From: Ochrobactrum sp. CM-21-5
Lineage (GTDB): Bacteria; Pseudomonadota; Alphaproteobacteria; Rhizobiales; Rhizobiaceae
Assembly: GCF_014253075.1 (NCBI RefSeq)
Contig: NZ_JACLZJ010000002.1
Span: forward strand, 434,001 to 498,000
DNA: 64,000 bases
Direction: 5' to 3'
Below, one piece after another: positions 1 to 8,962 of this stretch. A program made the position numbers and the translations under genes. Position 1 is the stretch's first letter. The number at the start of each line of letters is the position of its first letter. The notes under the pieces are model-generated. The model was not told the DNA's origin. It saw nothing but the letters and a program-made list of their open reading frames with translations, and did not search any database.

Positions 1-880
1 CGACCGGCTCCACACCGCCCGCGATCGCGGTACGGATGAGATAATCGAGATGTCCCTGATCGGCGATATCAAGCGGATTGCGATCATCCGTGCATAGCGC
101 CAGAAACTGCGCGTGGCGCTCCGTGATGATTGGCATCAGTGCCTTCAAGTCCTTGGAGACGGAGCCTTCGCGCACCAGAACATGCATACCCTTGCGCAAC
201 TTTTCGAGCGCTTCTTCCGCACTCGTCGCCTCATGCTCGGTGCGGATACCGGCGGCAATATAGCCGTTGAGGTCGAGTCCGCGCAGAAGCGGCGCGTGAC
301 CATCGATATGCTGCCCCTGAAAGGCTTTCAGCTTCGCCATGCATTCAGGGTCTTTCGCCAGAACGCCCGGAAAATTCATGAATTCGGCAAGGCCGATTAC
401 CTTGGGATGGGTGGAGAACGGCAAAAGATCGTCAATCAGCAATTCCGCGCCCGATGTTTCCATATGTGTGGCCGGCACGCAGCTTGAAAGCTGCACGCGA
501 ATATCCATCACCGTCTCTAACGCGCTGTCGAGAAAGAATTTCAGGCCTTCCGCGCCCAGAACATTGGCGATCTCATGCGGGTCGCAGATAACGGTCGTCA
601 CACCCTGCGGCAGCACGCAGCGGTCGAACTCATGCGGAGTGACATGCGAGGATTCGATATGAAGATGGGTATCGATGAAGCCCGGCACGACAATACGTCC
701 GGAAATGTCAATTTCCTGCCTGCCTTCATAAGCGCCAAAGGTGCCGACAACACGATCACCGCAAATCGCAATGTCGCTTTCCACCAGTTCGCCGGTGACC
801 AGATCGAAGAAGCGTCCGCCCTTCAACACGATATCGGCAGGCTCGCGGCCCGCGCCCTGATCGATCATCCGTTCCAGCAT
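1..880 (-). CDS. ade: Adenine deaminase, partial (N-terminal half)
   Basis: Catalyses adenine to hypoxanthine plus ammonia in purine salvage; a metal-dependent amidohydrolase. I translated the minus strand from an ATG at 880 and get 293 residues before the window edge; full-length family members run to about 590. The N-terminal beta-sandwich is followed by the metal-binding HxH (H72, H74, in [12 protein letters not shown]), then [20 protein letters not shown] and a later TDDRNPLDI stretch, all typical of microbial adenine deaminases. It lies 105 bp downstream of the D-aminopeptidase-like gene on the same strand, with a strong hairpin in the gap, so it may be the last gene of the peptide operon or have its own promoter. 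The C-terminal half is missing only because the window ends. Confidence 0.93.
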   Translation of the reverse strand, partial: MLERMIDQGAGREPADIVLKGGRFFDLVTGELVESDIAICGDRVVGTFGAYEGRQEIDISGRIVVPGFIDTHLHIESSHVTPHEFDRCVLPQGVTTVICDPHEIANVLGAEGLKFFLDSALETVMDIRVQLSSCVPATHMETSGAELLIDDLLPFSTHPKVIGLAEFMNFPGVLAKDPECMAKLKAFQGQHIDGHAPLLRGLDLNGYIAAGIRTEHEATSAEEALEKLRKGMHVLVREGSVSKDLKALMPIITERHAQFLALCTDDRNPLDIADQGHLDYLIRTAIAGGVEPV

Positions 881-933
881 CGCTTCACTCCCTCACTCAG
901 AATCAATTCCGCGAAGCTATCACAATGCAATAC

Positions 934-960
934 GCGGCGGTAAGGTTGCCCTTCCGCCGC
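934..960 (-). other. GC-rich hairpin between peptidase gene and ade
   Basis: Inverted arms of seven bases (934-940 GCGGCGG, 954-960 CCGCCGC) are extended by AAGG/CCTT around a TTGC loop, with one bulged T. No T-run follows on the minus strand, so it is more likely an mRNA-stabilising or partial-termination hairpin than a strong intrinsic terminator. Confidence 0.5.
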
Positions 961-985
961 GCATCATACACGAGCAAATTCAAAT

Positions 986-2494
986 TCAGCGGATGTATTC
1001 CATCATCCGGCTGCGGCTCAAAACCAGTTCCACACGATTGTCATCGAGCCGGTGCAGGCACACGCGCTTGGTCCACGGCCCATCGTGAAGCGTGAACAGC
1101 ATGCGCCCATTGCCGAGATCTTCCAGCGGCATCGCACGGCGCGTCGGGCCGACGCCCATAATCACATGACCGTTCTCGATCGCGAAACTCGCGCCGTGAA
1201 GTGGTGTTTTCCAACGACCGTCGAGCGCACCGTCCGCAGGCTTTGCCACAACGGGCTTCAAGCGGCGCGGTACATAGCCGATTTCGCCCTCCAGCTCTTC
1301 ACCTGTCCAGCGCAGTTTGACAGGCGAAGACGGCGATAGCGACGAAAACCAGCCATTGCCAATGTCGTACAGCGTGTCTTCGGAATCGAGATAATTGGCA
1401 ATGCCGTTGCGCATTTCCAGCCAGAAATGGCCGGTTTCCGTCACATAAAGCCCATCGGGAATGGTGCAGTTCGTGTCGGGCAGCGGCAAGCCATTGAGCG
1501 CCGCCATGCAGTCGCGCGCCATCTTGTAACTGTTGGTGTCTTCGCGATTGGAAACGACGACCATGCCGGTCTTGGCAATCGGATCAAGCAGAAAATAGCT
1601 CTTGTAGCCCGGATGTGAACCGCCGTGCCCGACAAAGCGCGTTCCGCCAACCTCGTTCCAACGCAGGCCAAGCCCGTAGCCGGTGGGCCGTCCATCCGCC
1701 AGAAACCGTTCTGCGGACAATGCGTCGAGCACGCCGCGAAACGCGCCTTCACCGTTGACAAGCATCTGCGCCCATTTCGTCAGCGCCATGCCGCTGCCAG
1801 CGAGACTCCCAGAAGCTGAGATATGCAATCCGGCTGCGCTCAGCTGCCACTTGTCGCCATGCTTCCAGTAACCAGGAGCCAGCCCCGCCACGGTGTCGTT
1901 CCAAACATCCGGCGCTTCCATGAAGATGTCCAGCGGACCGGCGATTTCGGCCTTGACGAAATCGTTGAAGCGGAAGCCCTTGCGCTCCAGCGCCGCCTCG
2001 ACCAGACGGTAGCCCGTATTTGAATAGGAAACTTCCGTGCCAGCGTCGTAGTTTAGACGGGTCAATGAGGCCAGGAATTCCAGAAGCTGGTCTGCTTGCG
2101 TATCGGTGTAAACTGAGAGGCCGAGCAGCGTCAGGCATTCACGCGTATCCGGCAATCCGCCGGTCATATCGAGCGCCCTGCCGACTGTCACATCCGCAAG
2201 CGGGCTTTGCAGTTCCGGCAGATGATCGCCGAGACGATCATCAAGGCTGATCACATCGCCGTGCCGAAGTACCATAGCGCAGAATGCATGCTTGGTGACG
2301 GAAGCATAACGAACGACTGAATTGGCCGTGAAAGGTACGCCGGTCGCAAGGCTTTCCACACCGCCCGCATAAGCAAATTTCACGCCTTCACGGTCAAAAC
2401 CGATGATGACGCCGCCGGGCTCGTCCTTGGCCCAGGTTCTCGAAAAGACCTTCGCAGCCAGAGAGGCTGCGTTCCAGTCGGCACGGATAGACAT
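986..2494 (-). CDS. Serine beta-lactamase-fold hydrolase, D-aminopeptidase-like
   Basis: A 502-residue penicillin-recognising (class C/DAP-type) hydrolase that probably releases N-terminal D-amino acids or cleaves D-amino-acid peptides. Catalytic motifs are visible: S65-V-T-K68 (SxxK), Y157-S-N159 (YxN) and a GHGG motif near residue 295. The C-terminal 170 or so residues look like the beta-barrel domains that follow the catalytic domain in Ochrobactrum D-aminopeptidase, whose length (about 520) is also similar. There is no clear signal peptide, so a cytoplasmic location is expected. A GGAG lies nine bases before the ATG. It starts 15 bp after the peptide-transporter ATPase gene, which suggests it processes the imported peptides. 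An esterase or other serine hydrolase of the same fold cannot be excluded. Confidence 0.85.
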   Translation of the reverse strand: MSIRADWNAASLAAKVFSRTWAKDEPGGVIIGFDREGVKFAYAGGVESLATGVPFTANSVVRYASVTKHAFCAMVLRHGDVISLDDRLGDHLPELQSPLADVTVGRALDMTGGLPDTRECLTLLGLSVYTDTQADQLLEFLASLTRLNYDAGTEVSYSNTGYRLVEAALERKGFRFNDFVKAEIAGPLDIFMEAPDVWNDTVAGLAPGYWKHGDKWQLSAAGLHISASGSLAGSGMALTKWAQMLVNGEGAFRGVLDALSAERFLADGRPTGYGLGLRWNEVGGTRFVGHGGSHPGYKSYFLLDPIAKTGMVVVSNREDTNSYKMARDCMAALNGLPLPDTNCTIPDGLYVTETGHFWLEMRNGIANYLDSEDTLYDIGNGWFSSLSPSSPVKLRWTGEELEGEIGYVPRRLKPVVAKPADGALDGRWKTPLHGASFAIENGHVIMGVGPTRRAMPLEDLGNGRMLFTLHDGPWTKRVCLHRLDDNRVELVLSRSRMMEYIR

Positions 2495-2509
2495 GGGGGA
2501 ATGCTCCGA

Positions 2510-3250
2510 TCAGGCAGGTTCTTCCAGATTGACGCTCAAGGCGCGCAATTCTGTGGTATGCGGATGCTTGGTATGCCCGGCGCGAAGATCTTCCGCACTG
2601 AGCATCTCCACCATCTCGCCATGCTGCATGACACCGACTTGCGGACACAGATGCGCAATCACAGCGAGATTATGGCTAACCAGAACATAAGTGAGATTCT
2701 TTTCGGCGCGCAAGTCTGCAAGAAGATTGAGGATTTCCGCTTGCACAGAAACATCGAGAGCTGAGGTCGGCTCATCAAGAAGCAGAACCTGCGGTTCGGC
2801 AATCAATGCACGCGCAATTGCTACGCGCTGGCGCTGCCCGCCTGACAACTGATGCGGGAAGCGGAAGCGTACGGCCTTGGGCAATGCCACCTCTTCCAGC
2901 GCCTTCTCGATGCGCTTGTCGATATCGCCGATACCGTGCACCAGCAGAAGTTCGCTCAGGATACGGTCGATGGTCTGGCGTGGATGCAGCGAGCCGAACG
3001 GGTCCTGAAACATCATCTGCACCTGGCGGAAGAACTCTGGCGAACGCTTTTTCGCCACGTCCTTACCGTCGAAGGCGATACGCCCGCTCCACTGCTCGTT
3101 GAGACCGGCCATAGCGCGCAGGATCGTGGATTTTCCCGAACCGCTTTCGCCGACAATGCCGAAACTGTCGCCGGTCTGCACCTTGAAGGAGACGCCCTTG
3201 ACGACTTCGCGATCGCTGAAACTGATCCGGAGCTGATCGATATCTATCAT
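2510..3250 (-). CDS. Peptide ABC transporter ATP-binding protein (DppF/OppF type)
   Basis: One of two cytoplasmic ATPases powering the peptide importer encoded at 2510-7593. At 246 residues it is a short version of the family, lacking most of the C-terminal oligopeptide extension. Walker [10 protein letters not shown] lies at residues 34-42, the signature [15 protein letters not shown] near 138 and Walker [13 protein letters not shown] near 158. The ATG overlaps the stop of the preceding ATPase gene by four bases (ATGA), indicating translational coupling. Confidence 0.93.
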   Translation of the reverse strand: MIDIDQLRISFSDREVVKGVSFKVQTGDSFGIVGESGSGKSTILRAMAGLNEQWSGRIAFDGKDVAKKRSPEFFRQVQMMFQDPFGSLHPRQTIDRILSELLLVHGIGDIDKRIEKALEEVALPKAVRFRFPHQLSGGQRQRVAIARALIAEPQVLLLDEPTSALDVSVQAEILNLLADLRAEKNLTYVLVSHNLAVIAHLCPQVGVMQHGEMVEMLSAEDLRAGHTKHPHTTELRALSVNLEEPA

Positions 3251-4077
3251 GGGTTAAGCCAGCTTGCATCGCGGTTGAGGACAGGCAGTCGGTCGCGCGG
3301 ATGCGTAAGCGACGGAATGCAGTTGAGCAGCCCCTTCGTATAAGGATGCTCGGCGCGCACCAGTTCGGACGCCTTCAGTTCTTCCATAACATGGCCCGCA
3401 TACATGACCATCACGCGGTCGCAGAAATGCGACACCAGCGGCAGGTCGTGGCTGATGAGCAGTAGCCCCATGCCGCGCCTGGAAACCAGATCGTCAATCA
3501 GGCGCAGGATTTCCGCCTGAACCGTCGCATCGAGTGCCGAGGTCGGCTCGTCAGCGATCAGAAGCTCCGGATCGGGCGCGAGCATCATGGCGATCATGAC
3601 GCGCTGGCCCATACCGCCGGATACTTCATGCGGATAGAGCTTTGCCACATCGCGCGGATTGCGGATCATGACCTGATCGAGAAGGTCGACCGCCGCATCC
3701 ATTGCCTGCTTCTTGCTGCCACCCTTGTGTGTACGCCACGCCTCGGCCACCTGTATGCCGATGGTCTTGACCGGGTTGAGCGAATATTTCGGGTCCTGAA
3801 GAATGAAACCCGCCCGCTTGCCGCGTATCTGGCGCATGCCGCGCTCGGTGGCCGACAGGATATCGATGCCATCGAAGGACAACTTTTCGGCCTTTACCTG
3901 GGCTATTGGCGGCAGAAGCTTCATCAGGGCGCGGGCGGTCAGGGACTTACCCGAACCGCTTTCACCTACAATGCCGAGCTTTTCCTTGCCCAACTGAAGG
4001 GAAATACCACGCACAGCGTCGAAACGGCTGGTGCGCGTTTCGAAGCTGATTTGCAGATTTTTGATATCAACCAGCAT
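3247..4077 (-). CDS. Peptide ABC transporter ATP-binding protein (DppD/OppD type)
   Basis: The second ATPase of the importer, 276 residues. Walker A GESGSGKS is at about residues 38-45, the signature is [15 protein letters not shown] and Walker B is [12 protein letters not shown]. The reading frame stays open upstream to 4470, but that extension overlaps the permease gene and looks like a shadow of it. I chose the ATG at 4077 because GAGAGAAG lies just before it and the protein then begins [12 protein letters not shown], where this family normally starts. It begins 8 bp after the DppC-type stop. Confidence 0.92.
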   Translation of the reverse strand: MLVDIKNLQISFETRTSRFDAVRGISLQLGKEKLGIVGESGSGKSLTARALMKLLPPIAQVKAEKLSFDGIDILSATERGMRQIRGKRAGFILQDPKYSLNPVKTIGIQVAEAWRTHKGGSKKQAMDAAVDLLDQVMIRNPRDVAKLYPHEVSGGMGQRVMIAMMLAPDPELLIADEPTSALDATVQAEILRLIDDLVSRRGMGLLLISHDLPLVSHFCDRVMVMYAGHVMEELKASELVRAEHPYTKGLLNCIPSLTHPRDRLPVLNRDASWLNP

Positions 4078-4085
4078 CTTCTCTC

Positions 4086-4988
4086 TCAATTCTGCTTCGG
4101 GTCGAGCACGTCGCGCAGACCGTCGCCGAGGAAATTGAAGGCGAGCGATACGAGGAAGATCGCAATGCCGGGAATGGTAGCAACCCACCATTGTTCGAAG
4201 ATAAAGCGCTTGGCGGTTGCGATCATCGCGCCCCATTCCGGCGATGGCGGCTGGGCACCCATGCCAAGAAAGCCGAGGCTTGCAGCGGTGATGATGATCG
4301 AGCTCATGTCGAGCGTGATGCGCACGATGACGCTTGGCACGCAAAGCGGCATGATGTGACGCAGAATAATGCGGAAAGGCGCAGCACCCGTCAGCTTGGC
4401 GGCAGCGACAAAGTCGCTTTTGCGAAGCGTCATGGTCTCCGCACGTGCCAGACGTGCGTAAGGCGGCCATGCCGTCAGCGCGATTGCAAGCACCGCACTT
4501 TCGACGCCCGGCTTGAGCGCGGCCACGAAGGCCAGCGCCAGAATAAGACGCGGGAACGCCAGAAAGACGTCTGTCACACGCATCAGCGCCGTATCGACAA
4601 TGCCGCCGAAATAGCCCGCGATACAGCCGATTAGCAGGCCAATAGGCGCGACCAGAACGACGACCGCGATCACCATGCCGAGCGTGACACGCCCGCCATA
4701 GAGGATACGCGAAAGAATATCGCGGCCAAGCTCATCTGTCCCGAACCAGTGTTCGGCGGTGGGCGCGGCAAGGCGATTGCCCAGATCCTGAATGCTTGGA
4801 TCGTAAGGTGCCAGCAAGGGCGCCAGCAGCGACAGCGCGACGAAAGCCACGATAATGATGAGGCCAAGCATGGCAAGCGGGTTGGCCTTGAGGTTCACCC
4901 AGATGCGGTAGCGCCGGCCCCAGTTTGCCTGAGAACGCGAGGAAGGCGATTCATCCAGCGCCCAGTTATGAAAATTAGCAAATATCAT
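4086..4988 (-). CDS. Peptide ABC transporter permease (DppC type)
   Basis: Inner-membrane permease subunit, 300 residues, with the N-terminal cytoplasmic segment and first membrane helix (LAMLGLIIIVAFVALSLLAP) usual for DppC. The domain GTDELGRDILSRILYGGRVTLG is the family hallmark, and the EAA-type loop lies near KLTGAAPFRIILRHIMP. Its ATG overlaps the DppB-type stop by four bases. It forms the channel with the 4985-5998 product. Confidence 0.93.
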   Translation of the reverse strand: MIFANFHNWALDESPSSRSQANWGRRYRIWVNLKANPLAMLGLIIIVAFVALSLLAPLLAPYDPSIQDLGNRLAAPTAEHWFGTDELGRDILSRILYGGRVTLGMVIAVVVLVAPIGLLIGCIAGYFGGIVDTALMRVTDVFLAFPRLILALAFVAALKPGVESAVLAIALTAWPPYARLARAETMTLRKSDFVAAAKLTGAAPFRIILRHIMPLCVPSVIVRITLDMSSIIITAASLGFLGMGAQPPSPEWGAMIATAKRFIFEQWWVATIPGIAIFLVSLAFNFLGDGLRDVLDPKQN

Positions 4989-5998
4989 CGGACACGCGGA
5001 TCCAGCACTTTATAGAGAATATCGGCGAGAAGATTGAGCCCCACATAAATGACGCCGATGAGCAAGGTTGCGCCTACCACCGGGTTCATGTCGGCATTCA
5101 TCAGTGAAACCGTCAAATATTGCCCGAGGCCGGGCCAACTGAATACCGTTTCGGTCACGACCGCGCCTTCCAGAAGACCGGCATAGGTCAGCGCCAGCAC
5201 GGTCACCAGCTGCACGGCAACCGTCGGGAAGGCATGTTTCCAGATCACCGATGTAAGCGACAGGCCCTTGGCGCGCGCGGTGATGATAAATTCACCTTTC
5301 AGTGCATCCAGCATGAAGGCGCGCGTCATGCGAGTGATATAGGCCATGCTGAAATAAGCGAGGATCAGCACCGGCTGGATCATATGATAGACAGCATCGC
5401 GGAAAGCGTCCCAGTCACCCTCGATCAGCGTATCGACTGCCAGCAGACCCGTGACATGCGGGATCATGCCTTCATAGATGATATCCTGCCGCCCCGGCCC
5501 CGGTGCTATGCCGAGCGTCGCATAGAAGACTAGCAGCGAGATCAGCGCCAGCATGAAGACTGGAACTGAATGGCCCGCCAGGCAGACCACACGGATTGTC
5601 TGGTCAACGACAGAACCTTGCCGGACAGCAGCCCAGACACCAAGCGGAATGCCGATAATCGCCGCGACGATGAGCGCAGCCGTGGCCAGCTCCAGCGTTG
5701 CCGGAAAATAGCGCGCAATATCCTGTGTCACTGGATTGCGGGTCAGGATGGAATTGCCGAAATCGCCATGCAGAACCTGCCAGACATAATGCACGAACTG
5801 CATCACGAGCGGCTGGTCGAGGCCCATCTCGGCGCGCACGCGCTGGATGACGGCCTCCGGCGCGTTGTCGCCAACGGCTGCGATAACAGGATCGACCGGC
5901 ATGACGCGGCCAATCATGAATGTAATGACCATGAGCCCGAACAGCGTGATCAACACGCTGCTCAGGATGCCGGTCAGGTTCTTGAGGCTTTTATTCAC
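4985..5998 (-). CDS. Peptide ABC transporter permease (DppB type)
   Basis: Inner-membrane permease subunit, 337 residues from a GTG at 5998. The open frame runs to 6073, but that would overlap the binding-protein gene by 79 bases. The GTG overlaps the upstream TGA as GTGA and gives VNKSLKNLTGILSSVLITLFG, the usual DppB start on its first membrane helix. The DppB pattern GLDQPLVMQFVHYVWQVLHGDFGNS and the EAA loop KGLSLTSVIWKHAFP are visible. Confidence 0.92.
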   Translation of the reverse strand: MNKSLKNLTGILSSVLITLFGLMVITFMIGRVMPVDPVIAAVGDNAPEAVIQRVRAEMGLDQPLVMQFVHYVWQVLHGDFGNSILTRNPVTQDIARYFPATLELATAALIVAAIIGIPLGVWAAVRQGSVVDQTIRVVCLAGHSVPVFMLALISLLVFYATLGIAPGPGRQDIIYEGMIPHVTGLLAVDTLIEGDWDAFRDAVYHMIQPVLILAYFSMAYITRMTRAFMLDALKGEFIITARAKGLSLTSVIWKHAFPTVAVQLVTVLALTYAGLLEGAVVTETVFSWPGLGQYLTVSLMNADMNPVVGATLLIGVIYVGLNLLADILYKVLDPRVR

Positions 5999-7593
5999 GC
6001 CTTGGCGATCCCTGCATAGGAATGGGAGTCGGACAGGACGCCGAGACGCATGCCGGTAACGTCCTTGCGGCATGCCGCGGTGGACACGGTTTGCAGCATG
6101 ACGATGAACGGGCTGTTGTTCATGAATTCGCGCTGCAGGTCTTCATACATCTTGATGCGGGTCGCCGGGTCTTTCTCGTCACGCGCGGCGATGGACTTCT
6201 TGGCGAAATCTTCGTTCTGATAGGAAGAGCGCCATGCGAATGGTTTGGTCTTCGAATCCTCCGAATTATCCGGATTGTTGCAGAACACGTCCGCATTGGT
6301 GTTCGGGTCGAAATAATCTGAACCCCATGCGGTAAGCGCGATCTCATGCTCACGGGCGCGCATCTTGGTCAAAACCTGACGGTTCTCAGCCGACATCAGC
6401 TGAACCTTGATGCCGATTTCGGCCAGGTTTGCCTGAATGGCCTGCGCGATATCCGGCCACGGTTGCGCGGCATAGTGGTCCATCTTGACGCTGAAACCGT
6501 CGGCAAGACCGGCCTCGGCCAGCAAGGCCTTGGCCTTTTCGGTATCCTTCTTGAACGGCAGATCGTTCACTGCGCCTGGAAAGCCTTCCGGAATTATGCT
6601 CTGGTGCTGCTTGTGCGTCAGAGGCACGATGTTCTCCTGGATGCCTTCATAATCGACCGCCCACTTGATCGCTTCCCAGACCTTCGGATTGGTCAGCGCT
6701 TCGACCTTCTGGTTCAGCGACATCAGGCCAATACCGGCGATACCCTTGGTCACGAGCGTGAAGTTCTCGTCGTCCTTGAGAACGCGAAGCTGTTCCGAAG
6801 TCAGGTTGCGCGCAATATCGGCATCGCCCTTCTGCAGCATCAGAAGCTGCGAGGACGGATCGGCGACATGGCGCAGGATGACGCGCTTGACGTTACCCTT
6901 GTAAGCACCGTGCGGATTCACATTGAGGATGATGCTTTCGCTTGGCTTCCACGAAACCAGCGTCCATTCGGCGGAACCGGCGCTGTTCTTCTGAAGCCAG
7001 CCATTGCCCAGATCGTCACCGGAAGCATTTTCCAGAACGACCTTCTTCTCCACGATGCTGGCGACGCTCGATGACAGGCAATAGAGCAGGAACGACAGCG
7101 AGGTCGGCGTTTCGAGCGAAATCTTCACCGTATCGCCGTCGGCGACGGTGACCCATTGCTCGACATTTTCAGGTGTGAAGCCGAACTGGGAAATGATGAA
7201 GGCCGGACCCTTGTTCAGCTTGATGGCACGCTGGAGGGAGAACGCCACGTCTTCAGCCGTTACGGCTGCGCCGCTGGCGAATTTTGTTTCGGGATTGATC
7301 TTGAAGGTGAAAATCTTGCCATCGGCATCGCCTTCCCAGGAAAGGGCAACGCCGCCTTCGATCTTTTCCGGGTTCTCGAAGCTTGGATGAACCAGACGCT
7401 GGTAGATGTTGTTGCAGATTTCGCTGCCCACCGCCTCAAAGCTTTCATGCGGATCGAGGCTCGTCATATTGTCGAGCTGCTGCGCTACGACAAGGATATC
7501 CTGACGTCCCGCGCCAATGGCAGGCAAGATGCTCGCATAGGACAGAAAAGGAACGGCAGCAGCGCCGGCCAGAAAACCGCGTCTTGAAATCAT
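5995..7593 (-). CDS. Peptide ABC transporter substrate-binding protein, Tat-exported
   Basis: Periplasmic solute-binding protein of the SBP_bac_5 (DppA/OppA) family, 532 residues. The N-terminus SRRGFLAGAAAVPFLSYAS carries a twin-arginine motif followed by a hydrophobic stretch, so export is probably through Tat rather than Sec. The family pattern of SLDPHESFE and later VTAEDVAFSLQRAI is present. It is the first gene of the transporter operon, with its promoter in the 325-bp divergent region. Proximity to D-aminopeptidase-like, M19 dipeptidase and isoaspartyl peptidase genes suggests peptide ligands, possibly with D- or iso-linkages; the exact ligand is inference. Confidence 0.92.
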   Translation of the reverse strand: MISRRGFLAGAAAVPFLSYASILPAIGAGRQDILVVAQQLDNMTSLDPHESFEAVGSEICNNIYQRLVHPSFENPEKIEGGVALSWEGDADGKIFTFKINPETKFASGAAVTAEDVAFSLQRAIKLNKGPAFIISQFGFTPENVEQWVTVADGDTVKISLETPTSLSFLLYCLSSSVASIVEKKVVLENASGDDLGNGWLQKNSAGSAEWTLVSWKPSESIILNVNPHGAYKGNVKRVILRHVADPSSQLLMLQKGDADIARNLTSEQLRVLKDDENFTLVTKGIAGIGLMSLNQKVEALTNPKVWEAIKWAVDYEGIQENIVPLTHKQHQSIIPEGFPGAVNDLPFKKDTEKAKALLAEAGLADGFSVKMDHYAAQPWPDIAQAIQANLAEIGIKVQLMSAENRQVLTKMRAREHEIALTAWGSDYFDPNTNADVFCNNPDNSEDSKTKPFAWRSSYQNEDFAKKSIAARDEKDPATRIKMYEDLQREFMNNSPFIVMLQTVSTAACRKDVTGMRLGVLSDSHSYAGIAKA

Positions 7594-7918
7594 CGTAAGC
7601 TCCTATTGCATGCGTCAGCAGACTCACCCTCCCATGCCGGCGGCAAGCTTTGAACGCTCATTCCTCGGAAGACATTCTTCGCGCTTCCGGTATCATGACT
7701 GTTACAGCAGGGGCCAATGCAGAATTTTGCAATCCTTATGCAGAGATTGCATGAGACCCCGCTAAAGGATGATCCCATAAGCGTCATCCAATACTCATGC
7801 AAGAGCGTCATCACGATTGACCGAAAACGCATTTGCAATTTTCCGTGTGCGGGTCCACTACCCCATGACAGACGAAGCGAAGCTTCCCTTAAGATTTGAT
7901 TTGCAGAAGGCCCCACTC
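7594..7918. promoter_or_regulatory. Divergent promoter region, peptide importer / peptidase pair
   Basis: These 325 bp have no supportable gene and must hold promoters for both flanking operons. Notable content is an inverted repeat, TGCAATC (7728-7734) and GATTGCA (7745-7751), and a direct repeat ATGCAGA starting at 7717 and 7738, exactly 21 bp apart (two helical turns). This is the kind of arrangement a dimeric regulator would bind. No regulator gene lies alongside. Confidence 0.55.
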
Positions 7919-8959
7919 ATGGCGACAGAACAGATGATTCCAGTTTTCGACGGTCATAATGACGTGCTGTTGCGTCTCTGGTCATCGGACAAGCCGGAAC
8001 CCGAAAAGCGTTTTCTCGACGGCGAACCAGTGGGCCACATCGATCTGCCGCGTGCGCAGAAAGGCGGGCTTGGCGGCGGCTTGTGTGCCGTTTATGTCCC
8101 CTCTCCCTCGCGTGAACTGGATGCCAATGGCAATCTGGCGACGCCAAGCCAATCCGACGCCCTGAAAACGACGCTTGCCATGTCGGCGATCCTCGAGAAG
8201 ATCGAGCGCAACTCCGAAGGCAAGGTTCGCATTTGCCGCACCGCAGCAGATATTCGCGATGCCTTCGCCAAGGGTATTTTCGCATCCGTCTATCACATCG
8301 AAGGCGTCGAAGCGTTCAGCGAAGACCTCGACGCGCTCTATGTGCTTCACGCGGCGGGCCTCAGAACCCTGGGCCCGGTGTGGAGCCGCCCGAATATCTT
8401 CGCTCACGGCATTCCATTCCGATTTCCGTCCTCCCCGGATATCGGTCCCGGCCTCACCGATCCCGGCAAGGCGCTGATCCGCGCCTGCAATGAGCTGAAG
8501 GTCATGGTCGACCTTTCGCATATGAACGAAAAGGGCTTCTGGGACATCGCGGCCCTGTCGGATGCACCTCTGGTGGCCTCGCATTCCAACGCCCACGTGC
8601 TTTGCCAGCAAAGCCGCAACCTCACCGACAAGCAGCTCGACGCCATTCGCGACACGGGCGGTCTGGTCGGCCTCAACTTCGGCGTATCGTTCCTGCGCGA
8701 GGACGGCAGGCGCGATCCCGACACCGGTCTGGAAGAGCTGGTGCGCCACGCGGATTATATCGTGAACCGCATCGGCATCGATCATCTGGCGCTCGGCTCG
8801 GATTTCGACGGCACGACCATCTCGGCCAAACTGCGCGATGTGGCCGACCTTCAGCTCGTGATCGACGCTTTCCGCAAACACGGGTATGACGATGCATCCA
8901 TCGTCAAGCTGGCGCATGCAAACTGGATCAATGTTCTCGAACGCACCTGGGGCAAATAA
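7919..8959 (+). CDS. Membrane-dipeptidase-like metallopeptidase (family M19)
   Basis: Zinc dipeptidase of the renal dipeptidase family, 346 residues; members hydrolyse a wide range of dipeptides, including some with a C-terminal D-residue. Metal ligands are recognisable: H13-x-D15 in FDGHNDVLLRLW, the bridging Glu in VYHIEGVEAF, the His residues in LSHMNEKGFWD and ASHSNAH, and the Asp in GSDFDG. The frame is open from 7817, but the ATG at 7919 follows AGAAGG and gives the normal family start. No signal peptide is seen, so a cytoplasmic enzyme is likely. It is 3 bp upstream of the isoaspartyl peptidase gene. Confidence 0.9.
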   Translation: MATEQMIPVFDGHNDVLLRLWSSDKPEPEKRFLDGEPVGHIDLPRAQKGGLGGGLCAVYVPSPSRELDANGNLATPSQSDALKTTLAMSAILEKIERNSEGKVRICRTAADIRDAFAKGIFASVYHIEGVEAFSEDLDALYVLHAAGLRTLGPVWSRPNIFAHGIPFRFPSSPDIGPGLTDPGKALIRACNELKVMVDLSHMNEKGFWDIAALSDAPLVASHSNAHVLCQQSRNLTDKQLDAIRDTGGLVGLNFGVSFLREDGRRDPDTGLEELVRHADYIVNRIGIDHLALGSDFDGTTISAKLRDVADLQLVIDAFRKHGYDDASIVKLAHANWINVLERTWGK

Positions 8960-8962
8960 GCC

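Noticed and set aside
4078..4470. N-terminal extension of the DppD-type ATPase
   Set aside because: The extra 131 codons overlap the DppC gene and read as its shadow; the ATG at 4077 has a proper ribosome site.
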